Assembly: GCA_020852865.1 (NCBI GenBank)
Contig: JADYZZ010000054.1
Location: 99,496-163,495, forward strand
From: Rubrivivax sp.
GTDB lineage: Bacteria; Pseudomonadota; Gammaproteobacteria; Burkholderiales; Burkholderiaceae_C
DNA: 64,000 nt
Reading direction: 5' to 3'
Part shown: positions 1-9,438 of the stretch, in pieces
How positions within the stretch are numbered: the stretch's first letter is position 1
Layout: the number at the start of each line of letters is the position of its first letter
Translations under genes and position numbers: made by a program
The notes under the pieces: generated by a model
The model's database searches: none
What the model was told of the DNA's origin: nothing
Seen by the model: only the letters and a program-made list of their open reading frames with translations

Positions 1-1106
1 TCGTCGCCGCCGTCGCCCGACAGCGCCACCGTCACATGCTTGCGCGCGAGCTGGCACACGCGGTAGGTGGGGATGGCCGAGCTGTCGGCGTAGGGCTCGT
101 CGTACAGGCGCGCCAGCGTGTCGACGAGTCCGAAGTCGTCGGACTGGACGATCTCGACGTGGTGGTTCGTGCGGTAGCGCTCGGCCACCATCTGCGCGAA
201 GGCGCTCTCGTTGAACTGCGGGTCGTCGAACGCGATCGAGCAGGTGTTCACCGGCCCGGCCGACAGGCCGGCCATCGTCGCCACCACGGCGCTGGAGTCG
301 ACGCCGCCCGAGAGGAAAGCGCCCAGCGGCACCTCGGAGATCATGCGCAGGCGCACCGACTCGCGCAGCCGCTCGTGCAGCTCGGCGCTGGCCTCGGCCA
401 CCGTGTTGGGGTTGCCGAGCGTGAAGCGTACGTCCCAGTATTCCTTGGGCTCGGCGAGCGGCTGGCCGCGGCGCAGCGTGAGCGTGTGCGCCGGCGGCAG
501 CTTGCGCGCCTGGCGGAACACCGTGCGCGGCTCGGCCACGTAGCCGAGCGCGAAGTACTCCTCGAGGGCCAGCGGGTCCAGCTCGCGGCGCAGGCCGCCG
601 TGCGCGAGCAGCGACTTCAGCTCGCTGCCGAAGAGCAGCGTGCCGTCGTCGAGCAGCGCGTAGTGCAGCGGCTTGACGCCCAGGCGGTCGCGCGCCATGA
701 ACAGGGTCTGGCGCCGGCGGTCCCACAGCACGAAGGCGAACATGCCGCGCAGACGCTCGACGCAGCGCTCGCCCCACTGCTCCCAGCCGTGCACGATGCA
801 CTCGGTGTCGCTGCGCGTGCGGAAGCGGTGGCCGGCGGCCTGCAGCTCGGGGATCAGCTCCTGGTAGTTGTAGATCTCGCCGTTGAAGACGACGACGACC
901 GAGCCGTCCTCGTTGGCCAGCGGCTGCTGGCCGGTGGCGATGTCGATGATCGACAGGCGCCGGTGGCCCAGGCCGAGCCCCGGCTCGACATGCAGGTTGC
1001 CGTCGTCGGGGCCGCGGTGGCGCTGCGAATCGTTCATGCGCGCGAGCACGCCGCGGTCGATCGGGCGCTGGCCGCGCAGGTCGAAGATGCCGGTGATGCC
1101 GCACAT
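1..1106 (-). CDS. XrtA-associated glutamine amidotransferase (asparagine synthase type), N-terminal 368 residues
   Basis: Class II glutamine amidotransferase of the asparagine synthase family. The protein starts MCGITGIFDLRG, so Cys2 is the N-terminal nucleophile that releases ammonia from glutamine. The glutaminase domain (roughly residues 1-200, with RGPDDG and NGEIYN) is followed by the ATP-pyrophosphatase domain with the P-loop SGGVDSS. The window edge removes the C-terminal part; the family is about 630 residues long. It is the last visible gene of the exopolysaccharide operon, 82 bp after the sulfatase-fold gene. Homologues of this type are regular members of exosortase A loci and probably amidate a sugar or amino acid in the polymer or its anchor. 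Family assignment is firm; the substrate is inference. Confidence 0.9.
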   Translation of the reverse strand, partial: MCGITGIFDLRGQRPIDRGVLARMNDSQRHRGPDDGNLHVEPGLGLGHRRLSIIDIATGQQPLANEDGSVVVVFNGEIYNYQELIPELQAAGHRFRTRSDTECIVHGWEQWGERCVERLRGMFAFVLWDRRRQTLFMARDRLGVKPLHYALLDDGTLLFGSELKSLLAHGGLRRELDPLALEEYFALGYVAEPRTVFRQARKLPPAHTLTLRRGQPLAEPKEYWDVRFTLGNPNTVAEASAELHERLRESVRLRMISEVPLGAFLSGGVDSSAVVATMAGLSAGPVNTCSIAFDDPQFNESAFAQMVAERYRTNHHVEIVQSDDFGLVDTLARLYDEPYADSSAIPTYRVCQLARKHVTVALSGDGGD

Positions 1107-1188
1107 GGGAGCTACCGCAGGTTGAGGCGCGCGCGCGCCGCTCGGCTGCCGTCGCGGCGGCTTCGCATCGGCGGGGCGGCGCGCATCG

Positions 1189-3126
1189 TCAATGCCTCGC
1201 AGCGGCAAGCGGCCGGTCGGGCAGCGCCGTCGCGCAGGCGCGCTCGACGATCCACGATTCCTGAAGCGCCGCCATGCGGCCGAGGAGCTGGCGCACGCGG
1301 CCGCGTTCGGCCGCGTCGGTGACGAGATCGCGCATGCCGAAGTCGACCACGCGGTCGCGGCGTTCGTAGACCGCGTCGAGCAGATCCGAGTACATCGCCG
1401 CGCCTTCGCGGTCGCGGAAGCCGTTCGCGCCGTAGTACCAGCCGGCCATCATGAACTGCCGCCGCTGCGCCCGCTGCGGGTGATCCAGCGGCAGGCCCTG
1501 AACGCCCGGCAGCGGCCCGAGGCCGAAGAGCTGGGCCAGCTCGGCGGGCAGGTCGACATGCGAAGACGGCAGCATCGGATCCACCGCGGTGAGATCGGCC
1601 TTCGGCGCGTACAGCAGCAGCGGCACCTGCAGCGAATACCAGTCGATCATGCCGACCTTCACGCGCGGGTCCTCGCTCGTCGTGCGCACGCCGTGGTCGC
1701 CCGTGAGCACGATCACGGTGTCTTCGAGCGCGCCGTTGGCGCGCAGCACCTCGATGATCTCGCCGAGCCATTGCATCTGGCGCTCGACGAGGCGGCTGCC
1801 GCGCTCCTTGACCGTCGCACCGAGCTCCGGCGACCAGGGGCCGTGCCCCCACTGCGGCAGGTAGGCGGCCGCGAAACGCTGCCGGGACGCGGACCAGGTC
1901 TTCACGTCGGCGAGCAGGCGGGCGAACACATGTTCGTCGGCGAGCCGGATCGCACCCAGGGCGTCACCGTAGACGACACGCTCGAAGCCGGCGCCCTCGA
2001 ACACCACCTTGTCCGCCGGCACCTGGCTGCGGAACGGCGCGTACAGCGCCGTCGCATAGCCCTGCTCGCGCAGCGAGGCGATCGGCCCGGCCAGGTGCCG
2101 TCCCTGGCGCGGGATGTCGATGAGGCAGGTGCCGTAGATCGCGCGCGGCGGGTACAGGCCGGTGAGGATGGACAGGTTCGACTCGGCCGACGCCGGAAAG
2201 CTCGAGAAATGGTTCGCCGCCCGGTACAGATGGCCGCGCAGCGCATCCAGTGCCGCATAGGCCGGCACGCCCTGGCGCACGTCGAGGAACTCGATCGACC
2301 CGGTCTCGAGGATGAACAGCAGCAGGTTCGAGCCGCGCTGAACGCCGTAGTTCGGGCCGCGGAACTCGTGCTGCGCGACGTTGGACAACGCCGCGAACTC
2401 CGCACCGAGCGCGGCCGCCGGCATCGGCTGCGGCGGCGGTGCGCCGTCGAGCGACAGCAGCGCGCGCACGGCGTTGGCGACGAAGCTGTCGGAGATGGGC
2501 GCGGCGTGCAGCTTCGACGTGTAGCCGGCCGCGGCCAGCGCCAGGCAGACCACCACCCCGGCGTAGCCGGCCGCGGCGCCGGCACGCAGCCGCCCGACCG
2601 CGCCGCGCCAGCGCCAGCCGAGCGCGAGGACCGCCGCCGACGCCAGCAGCAGCGCCGCCAGCTTGGCGATGCCGCGCAGCGTCAGGTACTCGCCGATGAA
2701 CTCGGGGTTCGTGAGGCCGAAGGACACCGCATTGACCAGGCCCTGCCAGGACAGGAAGCTGCCGACCTGGCCCCAGCTCTGCAGGTTGACGTAGAGCAGG
2801 ATCTGCAACGCCACGATCGCGGCGGCGACGATGGCGGTGGCGCGCGAGGCGCGCAGCCAGCGGTAGCCCGCCGCCGTGGCCAGCGGCACGGCGACGCCGA
2901 ACAGCAGCAGGTCGCCGCGGTACAGGAACAGCACGTCGCGCAGCGAAGGCGCGTGCTCGATGCCCGACGCCGTGAGCAGGCCGACGAAGTACTTGGCCTG
3001 CACGCGCTCATGGATCGACCAGGCGACGAAGGCCAGCACCGGCCACCACGCGTGCAGGAAGAAGCCGCCGCGCGCCCAGCCGCGTTGCCGGGCGTCGCGC
3101 GCAGGCACCGTTCGAGTCGGGCCCAT
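1189..3126 (-). CDS. Membrane sulfatase-fold transferase (LTA synthase / phosphoethanolamine transferase-like)
   Basis: A 645-residue inner-membrane protein. About five hydrophobic helices fill residues 20-235, followed by a periplasmic alkaline-phosphatase/sulfatase-fold domain. Visible metal and active-site motifs are LLLFILETGS near the domain start, a serine-rich segment (SFPASAESNLS) where the nucleophile normally lies, and LTGDHG near the end. Such enzymes move phosphoglycerol or phosphoethanolamine from lipids to glycans, or act as sulfatases; the donor cannot be told here. The ATG at 3126 is chosen because it overlaps the stop of the upstream glycosyltransferase remnant as TGATG, a coupling signal surviving from the original operon. 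Longer upstream starts have no recognisable sequence. It probably decorates the exopolysaccharide made by this locus. Confidence 0.82.
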   Translation of the reverse strand: MGPTRTVPARDARQRGWARGGFFLHAWWPVLAFVAWSIHERVQAKYFVGLLTASGIEHAPSLRDVLFLYRGDLLLFGVAVPLATAAGYRWLRASRATAIVAAAIVALQILLYVNLQSWGQVGSFLSWQGLVNAVSFGLTNPEFIGEYLTLRGIAKLAALLLASAAVLALGWRWRGAVGRLRAGAAAGYAGVVVCLALAAAGYTSKLHAAPISDSFVANAVRALLSLDGAPPPQPMPAAALGAEFAALSNVAQHEFRGPNYGVQRGSNLLLFILETGSIEFLDVRQGVPAYAALDALRGHLYRAANHFSSFPASAESNLSILTGLYPPRAIYGTCLIDIPRQGRHLAGPIASLREQGYATALYAPFRSQVPADKVVFEGAGFERVVYGDALGAIRLADEHVFARLLADVKTWSASRQRFAAAYLPQWGHGPWSPELGATVKERGSRLVERQMQWLGEIIEVLRANGALEDTVIVLTGDHGVRTTSEDPRVKVGMIDWYSLQVPLLLYAPKADLTAVDPMLPSSHVDLPAELAQLFGLGPLPGVQGLPLDHPQRAQRRQFMMAGWYYGANGFRDREGAAMYSDLLDAVYERRDRVVDFGMRDLVTDAAERGRVRQLLGRMAALQESWIVERACATALPDRPLAAARH

Positions 3127-3266
3127 CAACGCCCCGCGCCCGCCGGCGCCTGCGCGTGGAGCTGGGTGTATCGCTCGACCATGGCCTCCATGCTCAACCT
3201 CGTCTCGGCATCGTCGCGCCCGGCCCGACCCATCGCCGCCTCGAGCATGGTATTGGAGAATGCCCC
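3126..3266 (-). pseudogene. Remnant of a family-4 glycosyltransferase (internal deletion, N-terminus lost)
   Basis: The last 46 codons of a broken glycosyltransferase. The peptide reads GAFSNTMLEA, then AMGRAGRDDAETRLSMEAM, then VERYTQLHAQ to the stop. In the intact paralogue at 4083-5228 the matching elements are GISNTILEA and AAGRVRVVDKFSLPAMVSAY, about 55 residues apart. Here the intervening stretch, including the nucleotide-sugar-binding MASGLPVLATDVGGN region, is missing, so the pieces are joined by deletion. No N-terminal half is present: a toxin-antitoxin pair ends 75 bp upstream. The TGA overlaps the ATG of the sulfatase-fold gene. Not expected to be functional. Confidence 0.75.
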
Positions 3267-3341
3267 GACACGCGGCGGCGGCAACGAGCAACTCGGCGCA
3301 CGCATGACATCTGCCACGGGCGCACGGGCGAAGCGGCGGCT

Positions 3342-3767
3342 TCAGGCCAGGAACGGGTTTTCGACCGTCAGCGTTTCGATCTGCTGCCCGTGTTGCAGGT
3401 CTTCGGTGAGGAGGCGTCGGCAGCCGGCCGTGAGGGCCGCGGCGACGATCAGCGCGTCATAGAAGGAAAGCTGCCAGCGAGCCCGCAGATCCAGTGCGCG
3501 CCGGCACAGAGCGGTGCTGGCTCCCACCTGCACCAAGGGCGCCAGCACGGCATCGAGATAGCTCTGCGCCTGCGCCGGCGTCAGCGGCACTCGGGCCTTG
3601 GTCGTGATGACGTTCAGGCATTCCTGCACCACCTGATAGCTGATGCAGGCATCCTGCGTCAGCAAGGCATCACGCACCAACGCATCTGCGATGCGTTGCT
3701 TGCGGCGATCGGCTCCCTCGAGTTGATACACGAAGACGTTGGTATCGAGGAAGGTGCTGGCCGACAT
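3342..3767 (-). CDS. PIN-domain ribonuclease toxin (VapC-like)
   Basis: A 141-residue PIN-domain protein, the usual size for VapC-type toxins, which cleave tRNA or other RNA. The acidic metal-binding positions are visible: Asp in FLDTNVFVY near the N-terminus, Glu in VVQECLN, Asp in SFYDALIVAAA and Asp in LLTEDLQHG near the C-terminus. The ATG at 3767 places the conserved LDTN six residues in; a GTG two codons upstream is also possible. It follows the antitoxin gene by 23 bp on the same strand, the standard antitoxin-then-toxin order. It interrupts the exopolysaccharide operon between two glycosyltransferase loci, one of which is now a remnant, suggesting arrival as a mobile module. The RNA target is unknown. 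Confidence 0.88.
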   Translation of the reverse strand: MSASTFLDTNVFVYQLEGADRRKQRIADALVRDALLTQDACISYQVVQECLNVITTKARVPLTPAQAQSYLDAVLAPLVQVGASTALCRRALDLRARWQLSFYDALIVAAALTAGCRRLLTEDLQHGQQIETLTVENPFLA

Positions 3768-3790
3768 CGTGACGCCCGGCGCCAGCCCGA

Positions 3791-4012
3791 TCAGCGCGCG
3801 TTGCGCTCGTCCCGCCCGATGGGGCGCCCGACTTGAAGGCGGCCCTTCAGACCGGCCATCACTTCGTCCAGTCGATGCAGGCGCTGCTCGGCCTGCGCGT
3901 AGTCGGCCAGCCAGCGACGAAATGCCTCGTTCAGCGTGGTGTGCTCCGTGCGCGCACGTCTGCGGGCAGCCTCGATGAGGCGTTCGTCGGCGGAGAGGGT
4001 GATGTTCTTCAC
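3791..4012 (-). CDS. Antitoxin partner of the PIN toxin (ribbon-helix-helix type)
   Basis: A 73-residue basic protein beginning VKNITLSADERLIEAARRRA. This N-terminal pattern, a short strand followed by two helices, is that of ribbon-helix-helix antitoxins that bind their own operator and whose C-terminal half neutralises the toxin. The GTG at 4012 is chosen because it aligns the strand at residues 2-6 with the family; an earlier start would add about 32 residues without family character. No good Shine-Dalgarno is seen, and a palindrome covers the start, so a leaderless or very short-leader transcript is possible. Toxin gene follows by 23 bp. Confidence 0.8.
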   Translation of the reverse strand: MKNITLSADERLIEAARRRARTEHTTLNEAFRRWLADYAQAEQRLHRLDEVMAGLKGRLQVGRPIGRDERNAR

Positions 4013-4027
4013 TGTCGCAGTGTACAC
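4010..4027 (-). promoter_or_regulatory. Palindromic operator candidate at the antitoxin start
   Basis: CACTG-TCG-CAGTG (4010-4022) is a perfect 5-3-5 inverted repeat covering the antitoxin GTG. It overlaps the perfect palindrome GTGTACAC (4020-4027). Ribbon-helix-helix antitoxins usually repress their own promoter through such repeats, so this is the likely autoregulatory site. Position and symmetry are seen; binding is inference. Confidence 0.5.
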
Positions 4028-4082
4028 GAGGCTCGTGCATGCAAGGCCAATCACTGCCGCACCCGGCCCAGCCGCCCTCCGG

Positions 4083-5228
4083 TCAGCGACAAGCCTGCTC
4101 ATAGACACGCCGATACGCGCTCACCATCGCCGGCAGGCTGAACTTGTCCACCACCCGCACCCGGCCGGCCGCGCCCGCCGCCCGCCGCGCAGGCTCGTCC
4201 TGAGCCCAGCGGCCGAGCGCGTCGGCCAGCGCCGGCACGTCGCTCGCCGGCACGATCTGCCCGGTGACGCCGTCGTCGACCAGATCGGCATTGCCGCCGA
4301 CATCGGTGGCCAGCACCGGCAGGCCGCTGGCCATCGCTTCGAGGATGGTGTTGGAGATGCCCTCGGCCAGCGAGGGCAGCACGAACAGATCCAGCCCCTG
4401 CATCACGGCCGGCACGTCGCTGCGCTCGCCGGGCAGCCAGGCGAGATCGCGCAGGCCGGCATCGGCGAGGATCTGCTCGCATTCGGCCTGCAGCGGCCCG
4501 GCGCCCACCAGCACCAGGCGCAGCGTGGCGCGCAGCTCGGGCCGCTGCGCGAGCGCGGCGACGAAGGCGTGCGCCAGCAGCGGCTGCGCCTTGACGGTCT
4601 GCATGCGGCCGACCGTTCCCGCCAGGCACAGCCCCGGCTCGGTGAAGGGGCAGCCCGGCGCGCGCTGCGGTGCCGCGACCGGGGCGAAGCGCTCGACGTC
4701 GACGCCGTTGGTGATCTGCGTGACGGCGTGGCGGCTGAAGCCGACGGTCCCGACCAGGTAGCGCTCCAGCTCCTTCGACAGCGCGACGTAGCGGTGCACG
4801 AAGGGCCGGTAGGCGCGGCGGATCCACTGGTGCTTGCGGCTGCGCCCGTGCGGGTCCTCGGCGTCGCGGCCGTGCTCGCCGTGCACGCGCAGCGGCACGC
4901 CGGCCCACCAGGCCACCGGCTGCATCTCGAGCGCCGCGAGGTTGCGCGTGTGCACCACCTGCGGCCGCAGCGCGCGCAGGATGCGCAGCAGTGCCGGCCA
5001 GCTGCGGCAGCCGTGGCCCGGCGGCTGGTGCAGCGAATAGCAGCTCACGTCGTCGCGCCGGATGCGCGCGCAGAACCCGGGCATCGCTTCGGTCAGCGCC
5101 ACCACCGCATGGCGCCAGTCGCGCATGCCGTCGATCAGGTTGACGACGCCGTTCTCAAGGCCGCCGGTGTCGAAGCGGTAGACGACGTGGACGACCAGGG
5201 GCCGAGGGTCCGGGGCCGCGCTGCGCAT
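4083..5228 (-). CDS. XrtA-locus glycosyltransferase, family GT4 (TIGR03088-like)
   Basis: A 381-residue GT-B glycosyltransferase, cytoplasmic or peripheral. The N-terminal domain opens VVHVVYRFDTGGLENGVVNL, the acceptor-domain glycine loop typical of this subfamily. The C-terminal domain has GAGPLQAECEQIL, LPSLAEGISNTILEAMASG and LATDVGGN, the nucleotide-sugar-binding stretch. The family is regularly found in PEP-CTERM/exosortase A loci and adds a sugar to the lipid-linked repeat unit. The ATG at 5228 is preferred over the adjacent GTG because an AGGG box lies 7-8 bases upstream. It lies 33 bp after the dehydrogenase gene. The remnant at 3126-3266 is a related but distinct sequence. Confidence 0.9.
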   Translation of the reverse strand: MRSAAPDPRPLVVHVVYRFDTGGLENGVVNLIDGMRDWRHAVVALTEAMPGFCARIRRDDVSCYSLHQPPGHGCRSWPALLRILRALRPQVVHTRNLAALEMQPVAWWAGVPLRVHGEHGRDAEDPHGRSRKHQWIRRAYRPFVHRYVALSKELERYLVGTVGFSRHAVTQITNGVDVERFAPVAAPQRAPGCPFTEPGLCLAGTVGRMQTVKAQPLLAHAFVAALAQRPELRATLRLVLVGAGPLQAECEQILADAGLRDLAWLPGERSDVPAVMQGLDLFVLPSLAEGISNTILEAMASGLPVLATDVGGNADLVDDGVTGQIVPASDVPALADALGRWAQDEPARRAAGAAGRVRVVDKFSLPAMVSAYRRVYEQACR

Positions 5229-5261
5229 CACGCCGCCCTGTGCTCGATCAGCGCACTGCCC

Positions 5262-6542
<1,281 letters not shown>

Positions 6543-6577
6543 GGAAATCCCTCCCTGAGACAGATTCGAGAATCGGT

Positions 6578-8128
6578 TCAGCGCGCGCGCCGCGTGCGCG
6601 CGAGCGCCTCGCCCAGCGCGCCGAGGTTGGCGTCGGCGAAGGCCTGCAGCGCCGCCTCGGCCGCCCTGGGCTCGCCCGCGGCGTACAGCAGCAAGAGCGC
6701 GCCGTCGTCGCCGTGCCCGCGTGCGCGCGCGACGGCCTGCGCCAGCTTGGCCTCGACGTCGCCGCCGACGAAGCGGCCGTCGACCCAGTACAGGCGCCAG
6801 ACCTGCAGCCGCTGGCGCACGACGGCGATCTGGTCGCGGTCGATGATGTCGGCGCTGCGCAGCGTCACGGCGCGGCCGGCGGCTTCGAGCCTGCGGCTGC
6901 CGAAGCGCGGGAACGCCCATTGGCGGTCGCGCATGCCGACCAGGGCGTTGCGCGAGCTGACCAGCTTGCGCTCCTCGTTCTGGCCGCGGAAATACGCCAC
7001 CTGCAGGCCCACCGTGCCGGCGGCGCCCTGGTACACGCGCGCGGCAAGCGCGGAGGGATCGGCGAACTCGGGCGTGAACGCGGGCAGCGCGCTGCCATCG
7101 GCCTCAGCCTTCCAACCGGAAGGCCAGGCGGCCGGCAGCGCGAGCACGACCGGCGCCGCCGCCCCTTCGGCGCGCTCGAGCGCCGCCAGCGTCAGCGGCG
7201 GCAGCAGCAGCAGCGCCGCCGCGCCCAGGGCCACCGGCCAGGCCCTGGCCTGGCCCGGCACCGCCGCGCCCGCCGCGGGCGGCGGCGGGTCGGGCTGCGC
7301 CCAGCGCGCGCCGACGATGAACATCAGGAAGATGATGATGCCGAAGAAGACCCAGCCGTACAGGATATGGTCGATGCCCACCGCGATGCGGTTGCCCGAC
7401 AGGTGCGCCAGCATCACCACCATGTAGGCGCGCGCCCAGTTGGCGACGATCGGAAGCGCCAGCGCCACCGCCATGAACAAGGCGCGCCGCCGATACGAGC
7501 GGTAGTTGAGGTAGGCGAACAGCGAGCCGACCATGAACGACGCCATCAGGTAGCGCACGCCGCTGCACTCGTCGATCACCGACCAGCTGCCGCTCGGGAT
7601 GATGAAGTTCTGCCCCTCGCGGTACACCGGCACGCCGCTGGTCTGCAGCGCGGCGACGGTGAAGTCGGCGGTCCACTCCATCATCGCCGGCACCATGAAC
7701 TCGCCGAACGGCACCGCGAAGAACAGGAAGAGCAGCGGAAACAGCAGCGCACAAGCCACGGCAAAGCCGAATACCGCCGGCACCGACAGGATCAGCAGCG
7801 CGACGAAGGCGAACTGCGTGGCCGCGTTGACGACCACCAGCCCCGCAGCCAGCCAGAGCGCGCCGACGGCGGCGATGGCCGGCAGCCAGGCCGGCTCGGG
7901 CCGCGGCGTGAGCGCGGCGAGATCGGCGCGCCGCCGCCACACCAGCCACAGCGTGATCGGCAGCACGAGGAAGCAGTGCGCGAAGGTCTCCGAGCGGTAC
8001 CAGATGCCCACCATCGTCAGCGCCGTCTCGCGATAGGCCGCGAGCAGGACCAGCACCAGTGCGAGCCAGGCGCCGAACGCCGTGCGCCAGGGGCTGGCGG
8101 CACGCGCCGGGGCGGGTATCGCGCTCAT
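6578..8128 (-). CDS. xrtA: Exosortase A (XrtA) with fused EpsI domain
   Basis: A 516-residue inner-membrane cysteine-protease-like transpeptidase that processes PEP-CTERM proteins. The N-terminal 290 residues hold about eight membrane helices and the exosortase triad: Cys in IDECSGVRYLMAS, Arg in NWARAYMVVML and His in GIDHILYGWVFF. The C-terminal 200 residues form a soluble EpsI-like domain (VGLQVAYFRGQNEERKLVSS), often encoded separately but fused here. The ATG at 8128 has an AAAGGA box ten bases upstream; another ATG lies three codons earlier. Its probable substrate, the protein at 26357-27331, is in this window. Stop lies 35 bp before the dehydrogenase start. Confidence 0.94.
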   Translation of the reverse strand: MSAIPAPARAASPWRTAFGAWLALVLVLLAAYRETALTMVGIWYRSETFAHCFLVLPITLWLVWRRRADLAALTPRPEPAWLPAIAAVGALWLAAGLVVVNAATQFAFVALLILSVPAVFGFAVACALLFPLLFLFFAVPFGEFMVPAMMEWTADFTVAALQTSGVPVYREGQNFIIPSGSWSVIDECSGVRYLMASFMVGSLFAYLNYRSYRRRALFMAVALALPIVANWARAYMVVMLAHLSGNRIAVGIDHILYGWVFFGIIIFLMFIVGARWAQPDPPPPAAGAAVPGQARAWPVALGAAALLLLPPLTLAALERAEGAAAPVVLALPAAWPSGWKAEADGSALPAFTPEFADPSALAARVYQGAAGTVGLQVAYFRGQNEERKLVSSRNALVGMRDRQWAFPRFGSRRLEAAGRAVTLRSADIIDRDQIAVVRQRLQVWRLYWVDGRFVGGDVEAKLAQAVARARGHGDDGALLLLYAAGEPRAAEAALQAFADANLGALGEALARTRRAR

Positions 8129-8204
8129 CGGGTGCATGTCCTTTCGTCCGGGTCGCCGGCCATGCCGTCGCTCGGGGCGCCGCGGCCGCCGCTGATGCAT
8201 GCGT

Positions 8205-9422
8205 TCATGCCGCCGCCGCCGGCGCGCGCGCCAGCGCCTCGAGATGGTGGTCGAGCGCCTGCAGCTGCGCCGGCCAGCTGTAGCGCTGCTGCACGCGCCG
8301 CCTGGCGGCCGCGCCGATCGCTTCGGCGCGCGCCGGGTCGGCCAGCAACGCGTCGATCTCGCGCACGAAAGCGGCAGCATCGGCTGCCGCGAGCAGCTCG
8401 ACGCCGACCCGCGCGTCGATCGCTTCGGCGCAGGCGGCGGTGGTGACGACCGGCCTTGCCGCCGCCATCGCCTCGAGCACCTTGTTCTGCACGCCGCGCG
8501 CCAGGCGCAGCGGTGCGACGACGACGCGCGCATGCTGCAGATAGGGCCGCACGTCGGGCACAGTGCCGCTGACGCACACGCCGGGCCCGGCCAGCGCGCG
8601 CACCGCGGGCGCCGGTTGGCGGCCGACGATGTGCAGCCGCAGCGCCGGCCGGCGCGCCGCGAGCGCGGGCAGCACCGCGCGCGCGAACCAGCTCACGGCG
8701 TCGACGTTGGGCCAGTAGTCCATCGCCCCGGTGAAGACGAGCGCGATCTCCTCGGCGTCGAACGGCGAGGCGCGCTGCGCATCGGGCGCGAAGTACCCGG
8801 CGTCGACGCCGTTGCCCAGCGTCTCGCAGCGACCCGCGCACTCGGGCGCGAGCTGCGCGAACAGCGCCGTCTCCTTGTCGGTGACGAAGTACGAGCGCTC
8901 GGCGCGCGCGGCCACCGCGCGCTCGTAGGCGAGCAGCCGCTCGCCCTCGCGCCGGTACAGCCACGACAGCGGCCAGCGGTGCGCCGGCGCGTACTCGGTC
9001 CACTTGGCCGAGTCGACGTCGACGAAGTCCACCAGCACCGGCACGCCCAGCCCCTGGGCGTACTGCGCCATCGAAGAGGAGAACACGAGCACGGCGTCGA
9101 TGCGCTCGCGCTGCACCGTCGCGCGCACCCAGCGGCCGAGCGCGGCGTCGCGGTAGTAGCGCAGCGTGAGCGCGTCGCCATCGAGCAGCCCGGCCAGGCT
9201 GGCCACGCGCGCCGCCGCCGGACGCAGCCGGCGCACGTACAGGCTCGCGCATTGCGCGCGCAGCGTATCGACATGGCGCGCGTCGTCGGCATCGTCGATG
9301 AAGCAGCCGACGTGCACGCTGTGGCTTGCCGCGAGCTGGCGCAGCAGGTGGTACGAACGCACCTTGTCGCCCTTGTTGGGCGGATAGGGCATGCGGTGCA
9401 CGAGAAAGAGCAGGCGCGCCAT
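8205..9422 (-). CDS. XrtA-locus glycosyltransferase (TIGR03087-like)
   Basis: A 405-residue GT-B glycosyltransferase. It opens MARLLFLVHRMPYPPNKGDK, the signature of the PEP-CTERM-associated Stp1-like family. The C-terminal Rossmann domain carries LVFTGAMDYWPNVDAVSWF, LRLHIVGRQPA and PLRLARGVQNKVLEAMAA, with the donor-binding Glu in the last. It should add a sugar to the growing repeat unit at the inner membrane. The ATG at 9422 places the first strand directly at the N-terminus as in the family. It follows the FemAB gene by 16 bp and precedes xrtA by about 76 bp. The sugar specificity cannot be read from sequence. Confidence 0.9.
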   Translation of the reverse strand: MARLLFLVHRMPYPPNKGDKVRSYHLLRQLAASHSVHVGCFIDDADDARHVDTLRAQCASLYVRRLRPAAARVASLAGLLDGDALTLRYYRDAALGRWVRATVQRERIDAVLVFSSSMAQYAQGLGVPVLVDFVDVDSAKWTEYAPAHRWPLSWLYRREGERLLAYERAVAARAERSYFVTDKETALFAQLAPECAGRCETLGNGVDAGYFAPDAQRASPFDAEEIALVFTGAMDYWPNVDAVSWFARAVLPALAARRPALRLHIVGRQPAPAVRALAGPGVCVSGTVPDVRPYLQHARVVVAPLRLARGVQNKVLEAMAAARPVVTTAACAEAIDARVGVELLAAADAAAFVREIDALLADPARAEAIGAAARRRVQQRYSWPAQLQALDHHLEALARAPAAAA

Positions 9423-9438
9423 TGCGTTGTCGCGTCGT

